From: Parvibaculum lavamentivorans DS-1
Lineage (GTDB): Bacteria > Pseudomonadota > Alphaproteobacteria > Parvibaculales > Parvibaculaceae
Reading direction: 5' to 3'
Assembly (NCBI RefSeq): GCF_000017565.1
Contig: NC_009719.1
Location: forward strand, 2,773,001-2,837,000
DNA length: 64,000 nt
Shown here: positions 48,027 through 56,375 of the stretch, piece by piece
Position numbering within the stretch: the first letter of the stretch is position 1
How the letters are laid out: every line of letters begins with the position of its first letter
Notes under the pieces: generated by a model
Seen by the model: only the letters and a program-made list of their open reading frames with translations
Database searches by the model: none
What the model was told of the DNA's origin: nothing
Program-made: the position numbers and the translations under genes

Positions 48027-49283
48027 TTACATGCAGCCGCAGCCGCCGATATGGGCGGCGCCGTCCGGATCGTAGGCGGCGGCGACGGAGCGGGCGGAGC
48101 TTTCGGCCGTTACCGCGAAATCCGCCTTCGCCTTTTCGCGCATCGCGGCGTCCGTCATGAAGTCGATGGCGGTCATGGCGAGCGCCTTGGCGCCGTCGAG
48201 GCAGGCCTTGTCGCCGAGTTCGGAGGCGGCCCATTTCGCGAATTCCGGATTGTGGATCACGACATGGGGCGGGGCGCAGGCGATCATCGGATGGATCGAC
48301 GGCACGCGGTGGCTGACATTGCCCATGTCGGTGCTGCCGGCGGAGCCGGAGGGCATTTTCGACAGGGGGAAAAAGTCACGGCCAAGCGAGCGGGCATTGG
48401 CTTCGTATGAATCCGCAATCGCCATGCTGGTCTTCAGGTCGAGATAGTCGGCCTTGGCCCACATGATTTCCGCGGTGCAGCCGGTCGCCAGCGCGCCGGC
48501 TTCAAAGCAGGCCTGTACGCGCTTTTTCAGCGGCGCGAGCTCTTCGGCGGAGGCGGCGCGGACATAGAAGAGGCCGGAGGTTTCATCCGGCACGATGTTG
48601 GGCGCGCTGCCGCCCTTCTTGATGATGCCGTGGATGCGCTCGGTCGGCCTGATGTGCTGGCGGAGCTGCGCGATTGCCTGATAGGCGGTGATGAGCGCAT
48701 CAAGCGCGTTGAGGCCCATATGCGGCATGGCGGAGGCATGCGCCGAACGGCCGCGATAGGTGACGGCGACTTCGGAGACGCAGATGCAGGGCATGGTGAC
48801 GAGATCGACGCCGGCCGGATGCACCATCATGGCGGCGTCGAGCCTGTCGAAGGCGCCTTCGCGCGCCATCAACTCCTTGCCGCCGCCCATTTCCTCGGCC
48901 GGGGTGCCGAGATAGCGGACGCGGCCAGGAAGTTTCGCGCCGAGCTTTGCAAGCGCGAGCGAAGCGCCGAGGCCTGTCGTCGCGATGATGTTGTGACCGC
49001 AGGCATGGCCGATGCCGGGAAGGGCGTCATATTCGGAGAGGATCGCGACTTCGGGGCCGCGCTCGCCGAAGCGCGAGGCATAGGCGGTGGGGAGGCCGAA
49101 GGCGCCGCGGGTGACGGGAAGGCCCGCCGCGTCGAGGCGGGCGGTGAGGATGCGCGCGGCCTCGTGCTCATGGAAGGCGAGTTCGGGCTTGCCGTGGATT
49201 TCATGGCTGACGCCGAGGAGCTCGGCGGACATGGCGTCGATGGCATCGCAGACTTCGCGCTTGAGGGCGGCGGCTTCGGTCAT
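48027..49283 (-). CDS. M20 family amidohydrolase
   Basis: This 418-aa metal-dependent amidohydrolase has the motif GIGHACGHNIIATTG, EMGGGKELM (acidic residues) and NVSHRVPSIHPM, with an insert lid domain in the middle. M20D members cleave N-acyl amino acids, indole-acetyl conjugates or p-aminobenzoyl-glutamate. The start at 49283 (MTEAAALKRE) fits; the frame is open upstream. Its divergent neighbour is a second alpha/beta hydrolase. Confidence 0.85.
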   Translation of the reverse strand: MTEAAALKREVCDAIDAMSAELLGVSHEIHGKPELAFHEHEAARILTARLDAAGLPVTRGAFGLPTAYASRFGERGPEVAILSEYDALPGIGHACGHNIIATTGLGASLALAKLGAKLPGRVRYLGTPAEEMGGGKELMAREGAFDRLDAAMMVHPAGVDLVTMPCICVSEVAVTYRGRSAHASAMPHMGLNALDALITAYQAIAQLRQHIRPTERIHGIIKKGGSAPNIVPDETSGLFYVRAASAEELAPLKKRVQACFEAGALATGCTAEIMWAKADYLDLKTSMAIADSYEANARSLGRDFFPLSKMPSGSAGSTDMGNVSHRVPSIHPMIACAPPHVVIHNPEFAKWAASELGDKACLDGAKALAMTAIDFMTDAAMREKAKADFAVTAESSARSVAAAYDPDGAAHIGGCGCM

Positions 49284-49374
49284 TTTTCTTCTCCCCGTTT
49301 TGACGAAGCGTAGACTGTTGCGGCATGGTTTTCCAGCCATGCGGCGGCGCTGGAATTCATGCGGGAAGGGCGAC

Positions 49375-50121
49375 ATGGACTATTTCGAATCCGACGGGTT
49401 GAGGCTGGCCTATTTCGCGGAGGGCGAGGGGACGCCGATCGTGCTGGCGCACGGGTTTGCCTCGACGCATCGGGTGAACTGGATCGCGACGGGGTGGAGC
49501 CGGGCGCTGATGGAGGCGGGGTTTCGCGTCATCATGCCGGACATGCGGGGACATGGGGAGAGCGACAAGCCGCATGATGCGGAGGACTACACACTCTCCG
49601 CGATGGCGGCGGATCTTGTGGCGCTGCTCGATCATCTGGGCGAGCCGGGCGCGGACCTTATGGGCTATTCGATGGGGGCGATGGTGGCGCTGGTCGCGGC
49701 GACGGAATGGCCGGACCGGTTCGACCGGGTGATCGCGGCGGGCGTGGGCGCGCGGCTGCTCGCGGCGGACCGCGACCCGAGGCCGGTGATCGAGGCGCTG
49801 CTGGCGGACGACCCCGCAAGCGTGGAGGACGCGGGCGCGCGGATGTTCCGTGTGTTCGCGGATCAGAACGGGCAGGACCGCGCGGCGCTTGCGGCCTGTT
49901 TCGAGGCGGTGCGGGCACCCTTTCCGGCGGAGGGGCTTTCGCGGATTTCGCGGCCGGTGCTGGTGGTGGCGGGGGAGACGGACAGCCAAGCAGGCGCGGC
50001 GGGGGTGCTTGCGGCGCGGATACCGAATGCGCGCGGCTTCACGGTGCCCAAGCGCGACCACATGAAGACGGTGGGCGACCGCGCCTACAAAGAAGCGGTG
50101 CTGAAGTTTCTGGAGGGGTGA
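49375..50121 (+). CDS. Alpha/beta hydrolase 2 of the transporter cluster
   Basis: This 248-aa alpha/beta hydrolase has VLAHGFAST, MPDMRGHGESDKPHDAEDYTLSAMAADLVALLDHLG, GYSMGAM with the nucleophile Ser, and a C-terminal His in KRDHMKTVG. It is a paralog of the gene at 45881 by motif and length. GGGAAGGG precedes the ATG at 49375. It is transcribed divergently from the M20 gene and its stop is followed by a family A repeat. Confidence 0.85.
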   Translation: MDYFESDGLRLAYFAEGEGTPIVLAHGFASTHRVNWIATGWSRALMEAGFRVIMPDMRGHGESDKPHDAEDYTLSAMAADLVALLDHLGEPGADLMGYSMGAMVALVAATEWPDRFDRVIAAGVGARLLAADRDPRPVIEALLADDPASVEDAGARMFRVFADQNGQDRAALAACFEAVRAPFPAEGLSRISRPVLVVAGETDSQAGAAGVLAARIPNARGFTVPKRDHMKTVGDRAYKEAVLKFLEG

Positions 50122-50136
50122 GACGGCGCGCTAAAT

Positions 50137-50317
50137 CTTCCCACCCTCCCCTTGGGGAGGGTCAAACGGCTGAAAGCCGTTTGGGGCGGGGGCTCGGCTT
50201 GCAAGTGGAGTGAACGCTGCCGATTGTATGTGTGGGTTCTTCGGCGACCCCGCCCCGAAAAATTCTTCGCGTGCCGCTCGAATTTTGTCGACCCTCCCCC
50301 AAGGGGAGGGTGGGAAG
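50137..50317. repeat. Palindromic repeat family A, copy 4
   Basis: A full-length copy starts 16 bases after the hydrolase stop. The arms (50137-50163 and 50290-50317) are near-perfect inverses around CCTTGGGGAGGGTC. Inside are an AAACGGCTGAAAGCCGTTT hairpin and a CCCCGAAAAATTCTTCGCG segment shared with copy 5. Confidence 0.87.
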
Positions 50318-50335
50318 AAAAGGCGCGGCGTCTTC

Positions 50336-51127
50336 TTACCGCGCCGTCAGCGGAGCGAAGCCGAGGTGCATTCCGGCGTCGGTGATCAATGTTTCGCCGG
50401 TGATGTGGTCGGAGCCTTCGCCGCAGAAGAAGACGACGGCAGTGGCGATGTCTTCCGGTGTGCCGGCGCGCTGGAGGGGGGTGGATTCTTCCTGCTGGCG
50501 CTTGATGCCTTCAAAGGTCTGGCTACCGAAGCGATCCGAGAACCAGCGCGTGCCGATGAAGCCGGGGCAGACCGCGTTGACGCGGATCTTCGGAGCGAGC
50601 GAGCGGGCGAGCGAGAGCGTCATGGTGTTGAGCGCGCCCTTCGATGCGGCATAGGCGACGGAAGAGCCGATGCCTGTGACGCCCGCGATGGACGAGACGT
50701 TCACCACCGAGCCCTTGCCCGCCTCTTTCATATGCGGCGCGCAGGCGCGGATCATCTGATAGGCGCCGACGACGTTCACCTTGTAGATCCAGAGGAAGTC
50801 TTCGGCGTTCAGTTCGTCGAGCTCGGCATGGTTGGCGAATTTCGTGCCGCCCGCATTGTTGACCAGCACATCGACGCGGCCCCATTTCTTCACGGTTTCA
50901 TCCACGATGCGGCGGCAATCGGCATCCTCGCCGACATCGCCTTGCGCGAGGATCGCCTCGACGCCCTTTTCCTGACAGGCGGCAAGCGTTTCCTTCGCTT
51001 CGGTTTCGCTTTTTGTGTAGTTGATGACGACATTGCAGCCCTTGTCCGCGAGCTGCAGCGCGACGGCGGCGCCGAGGCCGGTGGCCGAGCCTGTGACGAT
51101 GGCAACCTTGTTCTTGAGCGCCGACAT
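50336..51127 (-). CDS. SDR family NAD(P)-dependent oxidoreductase
   Basis: This is a 263-aa classical short-chain dehydrogenase. The cofactor motif is TGSATGLGAA (TGxxxGxG), NNAGG follows, and the catalytic tetrad includes S in SSIAGV and YAASK. The substrate is unknown; 3-oxoacyl-ACP reductase-like and alcohol dehydrogenases share this profile. GGGAGAA precedes the ATG. Confidence 0.88.
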   Translation of the reverse strand: MSALKNKVAIVTGSATGLGAAVALQLADKGCNVVINYTKSETEAKETLAACQEKGVEAILAQGDVGEDADCRRIVDETVKKWGRVDVLVNNAGGTKFANHAELDELNAEDFLWIYKVNVVGAYQMIRACAPHMKEAGKGSVVNVSSIAGVTGIGSSVAYAASKGALNTMTLSLARSLAPKIRVNAVCPGFIGTRWFSDRFGSQTFEGIKRQQEESTPLQRAGTPEDIATAVVFFCGEGSDHITGETLITDAGMHLGFAPLTAR

Positions 51128-51216
51128 GATGTTCTCCCTGCGTTTTGATTTGCGGGGAGTGTAGCGAGGGCAGCGGCCGGGCCCAACAGGAGATCGCGCG
51201 AAGGGCCGGATTACGA

Positions 51217-51579
51217 CTATTCGTCAGCCGGATCGTGCAGGGGCGGGTTTCGGAAGGCGGCGAGGATCAGCCGGTCGGTCAGCTTGTCCTGACGGTCTTC
51301 GGGGACGGCGAGGTCTATTCCGACGAGACCATCGGCCGGATAGCGCGTGGCGCGGCCGCGTGCGAAGCCGACGCCAGGAACATCGAGAGCGATTTCGGCG
51401 CCGAGGGCGGGCAGCGGCGCGACTTCCACAACGGCGCCGGTGGCAGACATTTCATGGATGAGGCATTCGGCATCGACCCCGGCAAAGACGATGCGGCCTT
51501 CGACACGCGTGGCGATGCGACGAAACCGGCGGCGGTCTTCGAGCGTTGTGGATTGCGGATGGTGCAGCGGTTCGGCCAT
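51217..51579 (-). CDS. PilZ-domain protein
   Basis: This 120-aa single-domain protein has the c-di-GMP-binding start DRRRFRRIATRVEG (RxxxR) and a second motif MSATGAVVEVAPLPALGAEI, where the usual D/N-x-S-x-x-G reads E-M-S-A-T-G. Thus the acidic position is Glu rather than Asp/Asn, and binding strength is uncertain. ATG 51579 has GGAG upstream. It may link c-di-GMP to motility or surface traits. Confidence 0.78.
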   Translation of the reverse strand: MAEPLHHPQSTTLEDRRRFRRIATRVEGRIVFAGVDAECLIHEMSATGAVVEVAPLPALGAEIALDVPGVGFARGRATRYPADGLVGIDLAVPEDRQDKLTDRLILAAFRNPPLHDPADE

Positions 51580-51690
51580 GAGACACTCCTGCCCCGAAGC
51601 TAAGGCAGGCAGGTTGCCAAATGATTGCCGGGCCCCCATTTCCAGGGCGCAGCGGAAAACAGGTTTCGACAGGAAGCAGGAGCTTTACCC

Positions 51691-52083
51691 ATGGGTCAAT
51701 TGATGTCCGGCAAGGAACATAAATCTGGCTATGAAAGTCATCCCGGCCATCTGTTGCGCCTGATGCCCGCCGGACGGCGCGTCCGTGTCCGCTTCAACGG
51801 CGAATTGCTGGCCGACAGCACGAGGGCGCTGGAGCTTTTCGAGGGGGAGTATGCGCCGGTCTTCTACCTGCCGCGCGAGGACGTGAAAATGGAGCTGCTG
51901 ACGCCGACCAAAAGCGTGACCTGGTGCCCGTTCAAGGGGGAGGCGAGCTACTGGTCGCTCGAAGGCGAGGGCGGGCAGGACGCGGTCTGGTCCTACGAAG
52001 ACCCGTTTGTCGAGATGGCCGAGATAAAAGATTATCTGGCGTTCTATCCCAACAAGGTCGAGTTCGAGGTGGAGCCGGCCTGA
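51691..52083 (+). CDS. DUF427 domain protein
   Basis: This 130-aa protein matches DUF427: VRFNGELLADSTRALELFEGEYAPVFYLPREDVKMELL, TWCPFKGEASYWSL and the final DYLAFYPNKVEFEV. The family has a beta-rich fold, and its function is not established. The start at 51691 (MGQLMSG) is preceded by AGGAGC. It converges with an SDR gene. Confidence 0.85.
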   Translation: MGQLMSGKEHKSGYESHPGHLLRLMPAGRRVRVRFNGELLADSTRALELFEGEYAPVFYLPREDVKMELLTPTKSVTWCPFKGEASYWSLEGEGGQDAVWSYEDPFVEMAEIKDYLAFYPNKVEFEVEPA

Positions 52084-52106
52084 GGCTTGCTCAGGCCGGC
52101 AATATG

Positions 52107-52970
52107 TCAGGCCGGTTTGCGCTGGTCTTCCGGCAGGCTCGACAGGAAATCGCCGATCACCTTTTCGAAGTCGATGCGCTTGCCGAGCGTGGCCATGGGG
52201 CCCGCCGTCAGCGCGCCGTCGACGGCGATGGTCTGGCCGTTGACGAAGGTGGATTCGTCGCTGGCGAGGAAGAGCGCGGCGTTCGCGATGTCTTCCGGCA
52301 GGCCGGAGCGGGGCGTCGGCTGGATTTTCGCGAGATGCGTTTTCATGACTTCGGCGAACTGGTCGGCCACCTGCGTGCCGAGACCGAGGCCCGAGCCGAA
52401 GATCGAGGTGGCGATGCCGCCGGGGCAGATCGCGTTCGAGCGCACGAAATGTGGCGCGAGTTCGAGGGCGGCGCAGCGCGAGAAGTGATGCACGGCGGCC
52501 TTGCAGGCGGAGTAGACCAAGGGACCGTAGCCTGCCTGCAACCCGGCGACGGAAGCCGTTGAGATGATGGAGCCGGATTTCTGCGCCTTCATGTGCGGCA
52601 CGGCATATTTGTAGCCGAGCACGACACCTTTCAGCAGGACGCCGACGGTTTCATCGAAACCGTTCATGTCGATTTCCTGAAGCTCGCCGCCGACGCCGCC
52701 ATAGCCGGCATTGTTGAAGAGGATGTCGAGCTTGCCGAATTTCTTCACCGTGTGATCGACGAGGTTTTTCACTTCGTCTTCATGGGCGACATTGGCGCGG
52801 CAATAGGAGAAGTTCTCTCCCAGTTCGCGCTCCATCGCCTCGCCCTTGTGATCCTGCAAGTCGGCGGCGACGACTTTCGCGCCTTCCTTCAGGAAGAGAT
52901 CGACCGTGCCGCGGCCAATGCCGCTTGTGCCGCCGGTGATGATGGCGACCTTGCCGTCGAGACGTCCCAT
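52107..52970 (-). CDS. SDR family oxidoreductase (second in this region)
   Basis: This is a 287-aa short-chain dehydrogenase: TGGTSGIGRGT cofactor motif, NNAGYGG, Ser in STASVAGL and YSACKAA catalytic residues. The C-terminal FVNGQTIAVDGALTAGPMATLG and the length are typical of the classical family. The start ATG follows GGGAGAAA. It lies between DUF427 and a family A repeat; the neighbouring enoyl-CoA hydratase hints at a role in CoA-ester or alcohol metabolism. Confidence 0.87.
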   Translation of the reverse strand: MGRLDGKVAIITGGTSGIGRGTVDLFLKEGAKVVAADLQDHKGEAMERELGENFSYCRANVAHEDEVKNLVDHTVKKFGKLDILFNNAGYGGVGGELQEIDMNGFDETVGVLLKGVVLGYKYAVPHMKAQKSGSIISTASVAGLQAGYGPLVYSACKAAVHHFSRCAALELAPHFVRSNAICPGGIATSIFGSGLGLGTQVADQFAEVMKTHLAKIQPTPRSGLPEDIANAALFLASDESTFVNGQTIAVDGALTAGPMATLGKRIDFEKVIGDFLSSLPEDQRKPA

Positions 52971-53020
52971 GATGTTTCTCCCTGTTTTGTTGTGATTGTT
53001 TTGAAGAGCATATTAACGGC

Positions 53021-53168
53021 CACCCTCCCCTTGGGGGAGGGTCGAAATTTGTGAAGCATTAGCGGAACAAATTTCGGGGCGGGGTGAGCTGCGAGGCCGT
53101 GCCCCCGCCCCGAAAAATCCTTCGCGTTCCGCTCGGATTTTTCGACCCGCCCCCCAGGGCGGGTGGGA
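53021..53168. repeat. Palindromic repeat family A, copy 5
   Basis: Arms at 53021-53043 (CACCCTCCCC TTGGGGGAGG) and 53144-53166 are inverted, with drifted bases in the right arm. The interior shares GCGGAACAAATTTCGGGGCG and CCCCGAAAAATCCTTCGCG with copies 1 and 4. It sits between the SDR start and the end of the enoyl-CoA hydratase gene. Confidence 0.85.
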
Positions 53169-53183
53169 AGATGTACGGCCGCG

Positions 53184-53984
53184 CTACCGGCCCTTGAACA
53201 CCGGCTTTCTTTTTTCCATGAAGGCGGCGCGGCCTTCCTTGTAGTCGTCGCTGGCGAAGCAGCGGGCGATGAGGGCGTCGCATTTCGCGGCGTCGAAATT
53301 GCCGGGTGCTTTCGTGAATTCGTCCACGACCTGTTTGGCGGTGCCGACGGTGAGCGGCGCGTTTTCGGCGATGAGGGCGCAGTAATCCCGGACGAAATTT
53401 TCCAATGCGTCCTTTGTCGTCACGCGGTTGACGAGGCCCATGGCGAGGGCTTCCTCATGCGTGAAACGGCGGGCGGTGTAGAAGATTTCCTTGGCGAAGG
53501 AGGGGCCGACGACATGCACCAGGCGGCCGGTGCCGCCGGCGCCATAGGCGAGGCCAAGCTTTGCGGCGGGAATGCCGAAGGTGGAGCCTTCGGCGGCGAT
53601 GCGCATGTCGCAAGAGAGCGCGATGCCGAGGCCGCCGCCGATGCAGTAGCCGTCGATCATGGCGATGGTGGGCTTTGCAGTATCGGCGATGGCGTTGAAG
53701 GCCACTTCGGTTGCCGTTTCGTAGGCGAGGATGCCTTCCGCCGTGGAGCGGCTTTCGCCGAATTGCGAAATGTCGGCGCCGGCGACGAAGGCCTTGCCGC
53801 CCGCGCCCTTCAGCACGATGACGCGGATCTCCGGATCGCTCTCGAAATCCGCGAGGATTTGCGGCACGGCCTGCCACATCTCGAGGCCGACGGCGTTCAG
53901 GCGTTCGGGATTGTTGAAGATCATCCAGCCGATCGCGCCGGTTTTCTCGGCGATCATTTTCGAGGTGGGGGAGGAGATGGACAA
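53184..53984 (-). CDS. Enoyl-CoA hydratase/isomerase family protein
   Basis: This 266-aa crotonase-fold protein has GKAFVAGADISQF (oxyanion hole) and MIDGYCIGGGLGIALSCDMRIA, with the catalytic Glu position in PAAKLGLAYGAGG. It probably hydrates or isomerises an acyl-CoA. The long form starts at TTG 53984; an in-frame ATG at 53957 (MIAEKTGAIGW) is equally possible. The gene is near SDR and sulfatase genes of the catabolic region. Confidence 0.87.
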   Translation of the reverse strand: MSISSPTSKMIAEKTGAIGWMIFNNPERLNAVGLEMWQAVPQILADFESDPEIRVIVLKGAGGKAFVAGADISQFGESRSTAEGILAYETATEVAFNAIADTAKPTIAMIDGYCIGGGLGIALSCDMRIAAEGSTFGIPAAKLGLAYGAGGTGRLVHVVGPSFAKEIFYTARRFTHEEALAMGLVNRVTTKDALENFVRDYCALIAENAPLTVGTAKQVVDEFTKAPGNFDAAKCDALIARCFASDDYKEGRAAFMEKRKPVFKGR

Positions 53985-54063
53985 GAGGCTGTTCCCGGAT
54001 CAGATGTTTCGCTGCCGTCTGGGATACAGGCGGGGCGGGATGCTGGCAACAGGCTACCCAATC

Positions 54064-54152
54064 TGTCATGCCCGGGCTTGACCCGGGCATCCAGGAGTCT
54101 CTTGCACCGAGCCGTGCCGCCCTGGATTGCCGGGTCAAGCCCGGCAATGACA
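54064..54152. repeat. 89-bp inverted repeat with compensatory hairpins, family C
   Basis: Arms at 54064-54095 and 54121-54152 are inverted (TGTCAT...CCAGG and CCTGG...ATGACA). Each arm is itself a hairpin: GCCCGGG/CCCGGGC in the left and TTGCCGGG/CCCGGCAA in the right, so the differences between arms are compensated within each hairpin. It lies next to the sulfatase stop. Confidence 0.88.
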
Positions 54153-54160
54153 TTCTTGTT

Positions 54161-55699
54161 TTAAACAGGGGCGACGTATTCGAGCTGGGGGTCGCGGACG
54201 GGGGGGAGGTTGTCTTTCAGATCGGCGAGAAGATCGGATTTCAGCTTGGCGTAGGCCGGGTCGTTCCAGAGGTTGCGGAACTGCCGCGGATCGTTGGCGT
54301 GGTCGTAAAGCTCGCCTTCGCTGCCGTCGTAGATGGTGCCGGGGAGATAGGCGGTGATGGTGTAGCCGTCGCGATAGATGGTGCGGAGGCCGACGGTGGT
54401 GCCGTCGACATGTTTGCAGTCCCATTCGGTGAAGACGCGCTCGCGGCCCTGGGCGTCGCCTTCGGCATCGGTTTTCGGCATCGGCTTTCCCTGCATCCAT
54501 TCGGGCACGGGGAGGCCGGCGATTTCGCAGAAGGTGGGCGCGAGGTCGACCTGGCCGACGGGTTTTTCGACGGCGGCGGGCGCGACCTTCGCGGATTTCG
54601 CGGGGCGCCAGATCATGGGGAGGCGCATCAGCGCATCGACGTGATAGGGGCCCTTGAAGAGCAGGCCGAATTCGCCCTGGAATTCGCCGTGGTCGGTGGT
54701 GAAGACGACATCGACATCATCGCCCCAGCCGCGCTTTTCGACATAGGCCATGACTTTCGCGATGGCTTCGTCGATCAATTCGTTTTCGACATGGGTGAAG
54801 GCGTTGATCTCCTGCACCTGATCGGCGGTCATGTCCTGCGCGCGGAATTCGGGCGGGGCTTCGAAGTTCGTCACGCGCTCGCCGGTGTACCATTCCATCC
54901 AGTGGCGCGGCTTGTCCGCGAGGACGGCTTCGATCTTTTCCTTCGAGCCCGGATAGAATTCCGGCAGCGGCGTATCGCGCCAGGGATGACGGTGAAGTTC
55001 GGATTGCGGCGGGTCCCACGGGTGGTGCGGATCGGGGAAGCTCATCCAGCAGAACCAGTCGTCGCCTGCGCCGACGGAGGCGAGCCAGTCGATGGTGCGG
55101 TCGGCGACCCAGTCGGTGTGGTAGTGCTCGCGCGCGATCTTGTTGAAATGGAGCTGGCAGCCGCCGGTCTCGCCGCCGCCGGCAGCGTTCACCTGAAACT
55201 TGTCGTTGAGGTTCTGGTAGAAATAATTGAGCGCCTCGGGTTCGTTCTTCTTCATCCATTCATTGTAGTGAAGGATGAGCGGCGAATGCGTGGCGAGCTC
55301 CATGTAGTCGAAGCCGCGATGCGGACCGTTTTCGCCTCGCCGCGCCATCTGGCTTTCGTAGAATTGCTGATGGAGATCGAGGAAGGGCTCGAAATGCGCC
55401 TTGCCGATCAGCGCCGTCTTGTAGCCGCCTTTTTCGTTGAGATATTGCGCGACGGAGGGCGCATCGACGGGAAGCGGCACGCCGTTCATCCAGACGCCAT
55501 GCGTCGACACATATTGCCCGGTGATCATGGTGGAGCGGGCGGGCATGCAGACGACGTTCTGATTATGCGCGCGGGTGTAGTTGATGCCGGCTTTTGCCAG
55601 CGCGTCGATGGCGGGTGTGCGCGCGACCTTCTGACCATTCGCGCCGATGGCATCGAAGCGCATCTGATCGGTGGTGATGAAAAGAATTTTCCGGCCCAT
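54161..55699 (-). CDS. Type I sulfatase (formylglycine-dependent)
   Basis: This 512-aa sulfatase has D11 of the metal site in ITTDQMRFD and the CxPxR modification motif C51-M-P-A-R55, where Cys is converted to formylglycine, followed by GQYVSTHG. Later metal ligands appear in DVVFTTDHGEFQGEFG. No signal peptide is visible, so it is predicted cytoplasmic. The substrate is an alkyl, aryl or choline-type sulfate ester; sequence alone does not say. Direct repeats upstream (55828 and 55849) may be regulatory. Confidence 0.87.
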   Translation of the reverse strand: MGRKILFITTDQMRFDAIGANGQKVARTPAIDALAKAGINYTRAHNQNVVCMPARSTMITGQYVSTHGVWMNGVPLPVDAPSVAQYLNEKGGYKTALIGKAHFEPFLDLHQQFYESQMARRGENGPHRGFDYMELATHSPLILHYNEWMKKNEPEALNYFYQNLNDKFQVNAAGGGETGGCQLHFNKIAREHYHTDWVADRTIDWLASVGAGDDWFCWMSFPDPHHPWDPPQSELHRHPWRDTPLPEFYPGSKEKIEAVLADKPRHWMEWYTGERVTNFEAPPEFRAQDMTADQVQEINAFTHVENELIDEAIAKVMAYVEKRGWGDDVDVVFTTDHGEFQGEFGLLFKGPYHVDALMRLPMIWRPAKSAKVAPAAVEKPVGQVDLAPTFCEIAGLPVPEWMQGKPMPKTDAEGDAQGRERVFTEWDCKHVDGTTVGLRTIYRDGYTITAYLPGTIYDGSEGELYDHANDPRQFRNLWNDPAYAKLKSDLLADLKDNLPPVRDPQLEYVAPV

Positions 55700-55827
55700 G
55701 GGTTTCTCCAGCGCCGGCTTCGCTCGCCCGCGTCGCATTAATGTTATTCATTATGTTAGAGGGCGAGGCGGCTATACGGCAAGAGGGATGCCGATTTTTC
55801 AGCGTTTATATCTTACCGAGGCGCGGC

Positions 55828-55857
55828 GAATAGTTTTATCACCGGCGTGAATAGTTT
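55828..55857. promoter_or_regulatory. Direct repeat upstream of the sulfatase
   Basis: GAATAGTTT occurs at 55828-55836 and 55849-55857, exactly 21 bases apart, two helical turns, so a regulator could bind both on one face. It is 129 bases upstream of the sulfatase start. Confidence 0.4.
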
Positions 55858-55880
55858 CGTTGCAGCAGCGGTTATTCCGG

Positions 55881-56072
55881 CTATAGCGGAAAGACTGGAT
55901 AGCGTTGGAGGGTAAGGGCAAGCATGGCCGCAAGGAGGAAAGGGAGAGCGACGAAGCCTGCGTAGCGCGGCACGAGGGAGAGAAGCCGCCGCAGCGTTGC
56001 GCCGCGTCCGATGTTTCCTTGCCGGAAGTGCCTCCGGCGCGCAGGTGGGGAGAAGGGGAGGATCTGCGCCAT
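55881..56072 (-). CDS. Small membrane protein, uncertain
   Basis: This 63-aa open frame has a basic N-terminus (PARRRHFRQG) and one hydrophobic segment (about residues 38-54). It lies 15 bases downstream of the motility-type small protein on the same strand. No family recognised; real coding status is uncertain. Confidence 0.4.
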   Translation of the reverse strand: MAQILPFSPPARRRHFRQGNIGRGATLRRLLSLVPRYAGFVALPFLLAAMLALTLQRYPVFPL

Positions 56073-56087
56073 GGCGGCAGCCCGGGG

Positions 56088-56291
56088 TCAGACTTTGATG
56101 TCGAGTTGCGTTCCCGTGCCGGGCGGGGCGCTGGCGTTGAGTTTGGCGGCGGTCTCGGCGGATTCCGCGATCATCTCGACCAGTGCCATGTCCTGATTGT
56201 GACCGGCTTTCAGCATGGCCGTCTGCATGGCCAGTTGAAGCTGGCTCTGCTGACTGGCGGCGGCTGCGGCGGCGAGGTTCGATACGGACAT
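56088..56291 (-). CDS. Putative motility protein, YjfB family
   Basis: This 67-aa protein (MSVSNLAAAAAASQQSQLQLAMQTAMLKAGHNQDMALVEMIAESAETA...) resembles the short YjfB 'putative motility protein' family: an Ala/Ser/Gln-rich helix, a central MLKAG-like turn and a second helix ending near NASAPPGTG. The function is not known. The start at 56291 omits five uncertain codons. It is far from the flagellar cluster at the left end of the window. Confidence 0.6.
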   Translation of the reverse strand: MSVSNLAAAAAASQQSQLQLAMQTAMLKAGHNQDMALVEMIAESAETAAKLNASAPPGTGTQLDIKV

Positions 56292-56375
56292 GAGGCCCCG
56301 GGACATGAAGCGGATTTCATGCCGAGGTTAGACTTCGGGCCTTAATGCTTTCTTTGCGCGCTGTACCGTTTCGGA

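Noticed and set aside
54068-55741. A 557-codon plus-strand open frame
   Set aside because: It is the reverse-strand shadow of the sulfatase and lacks any domain.
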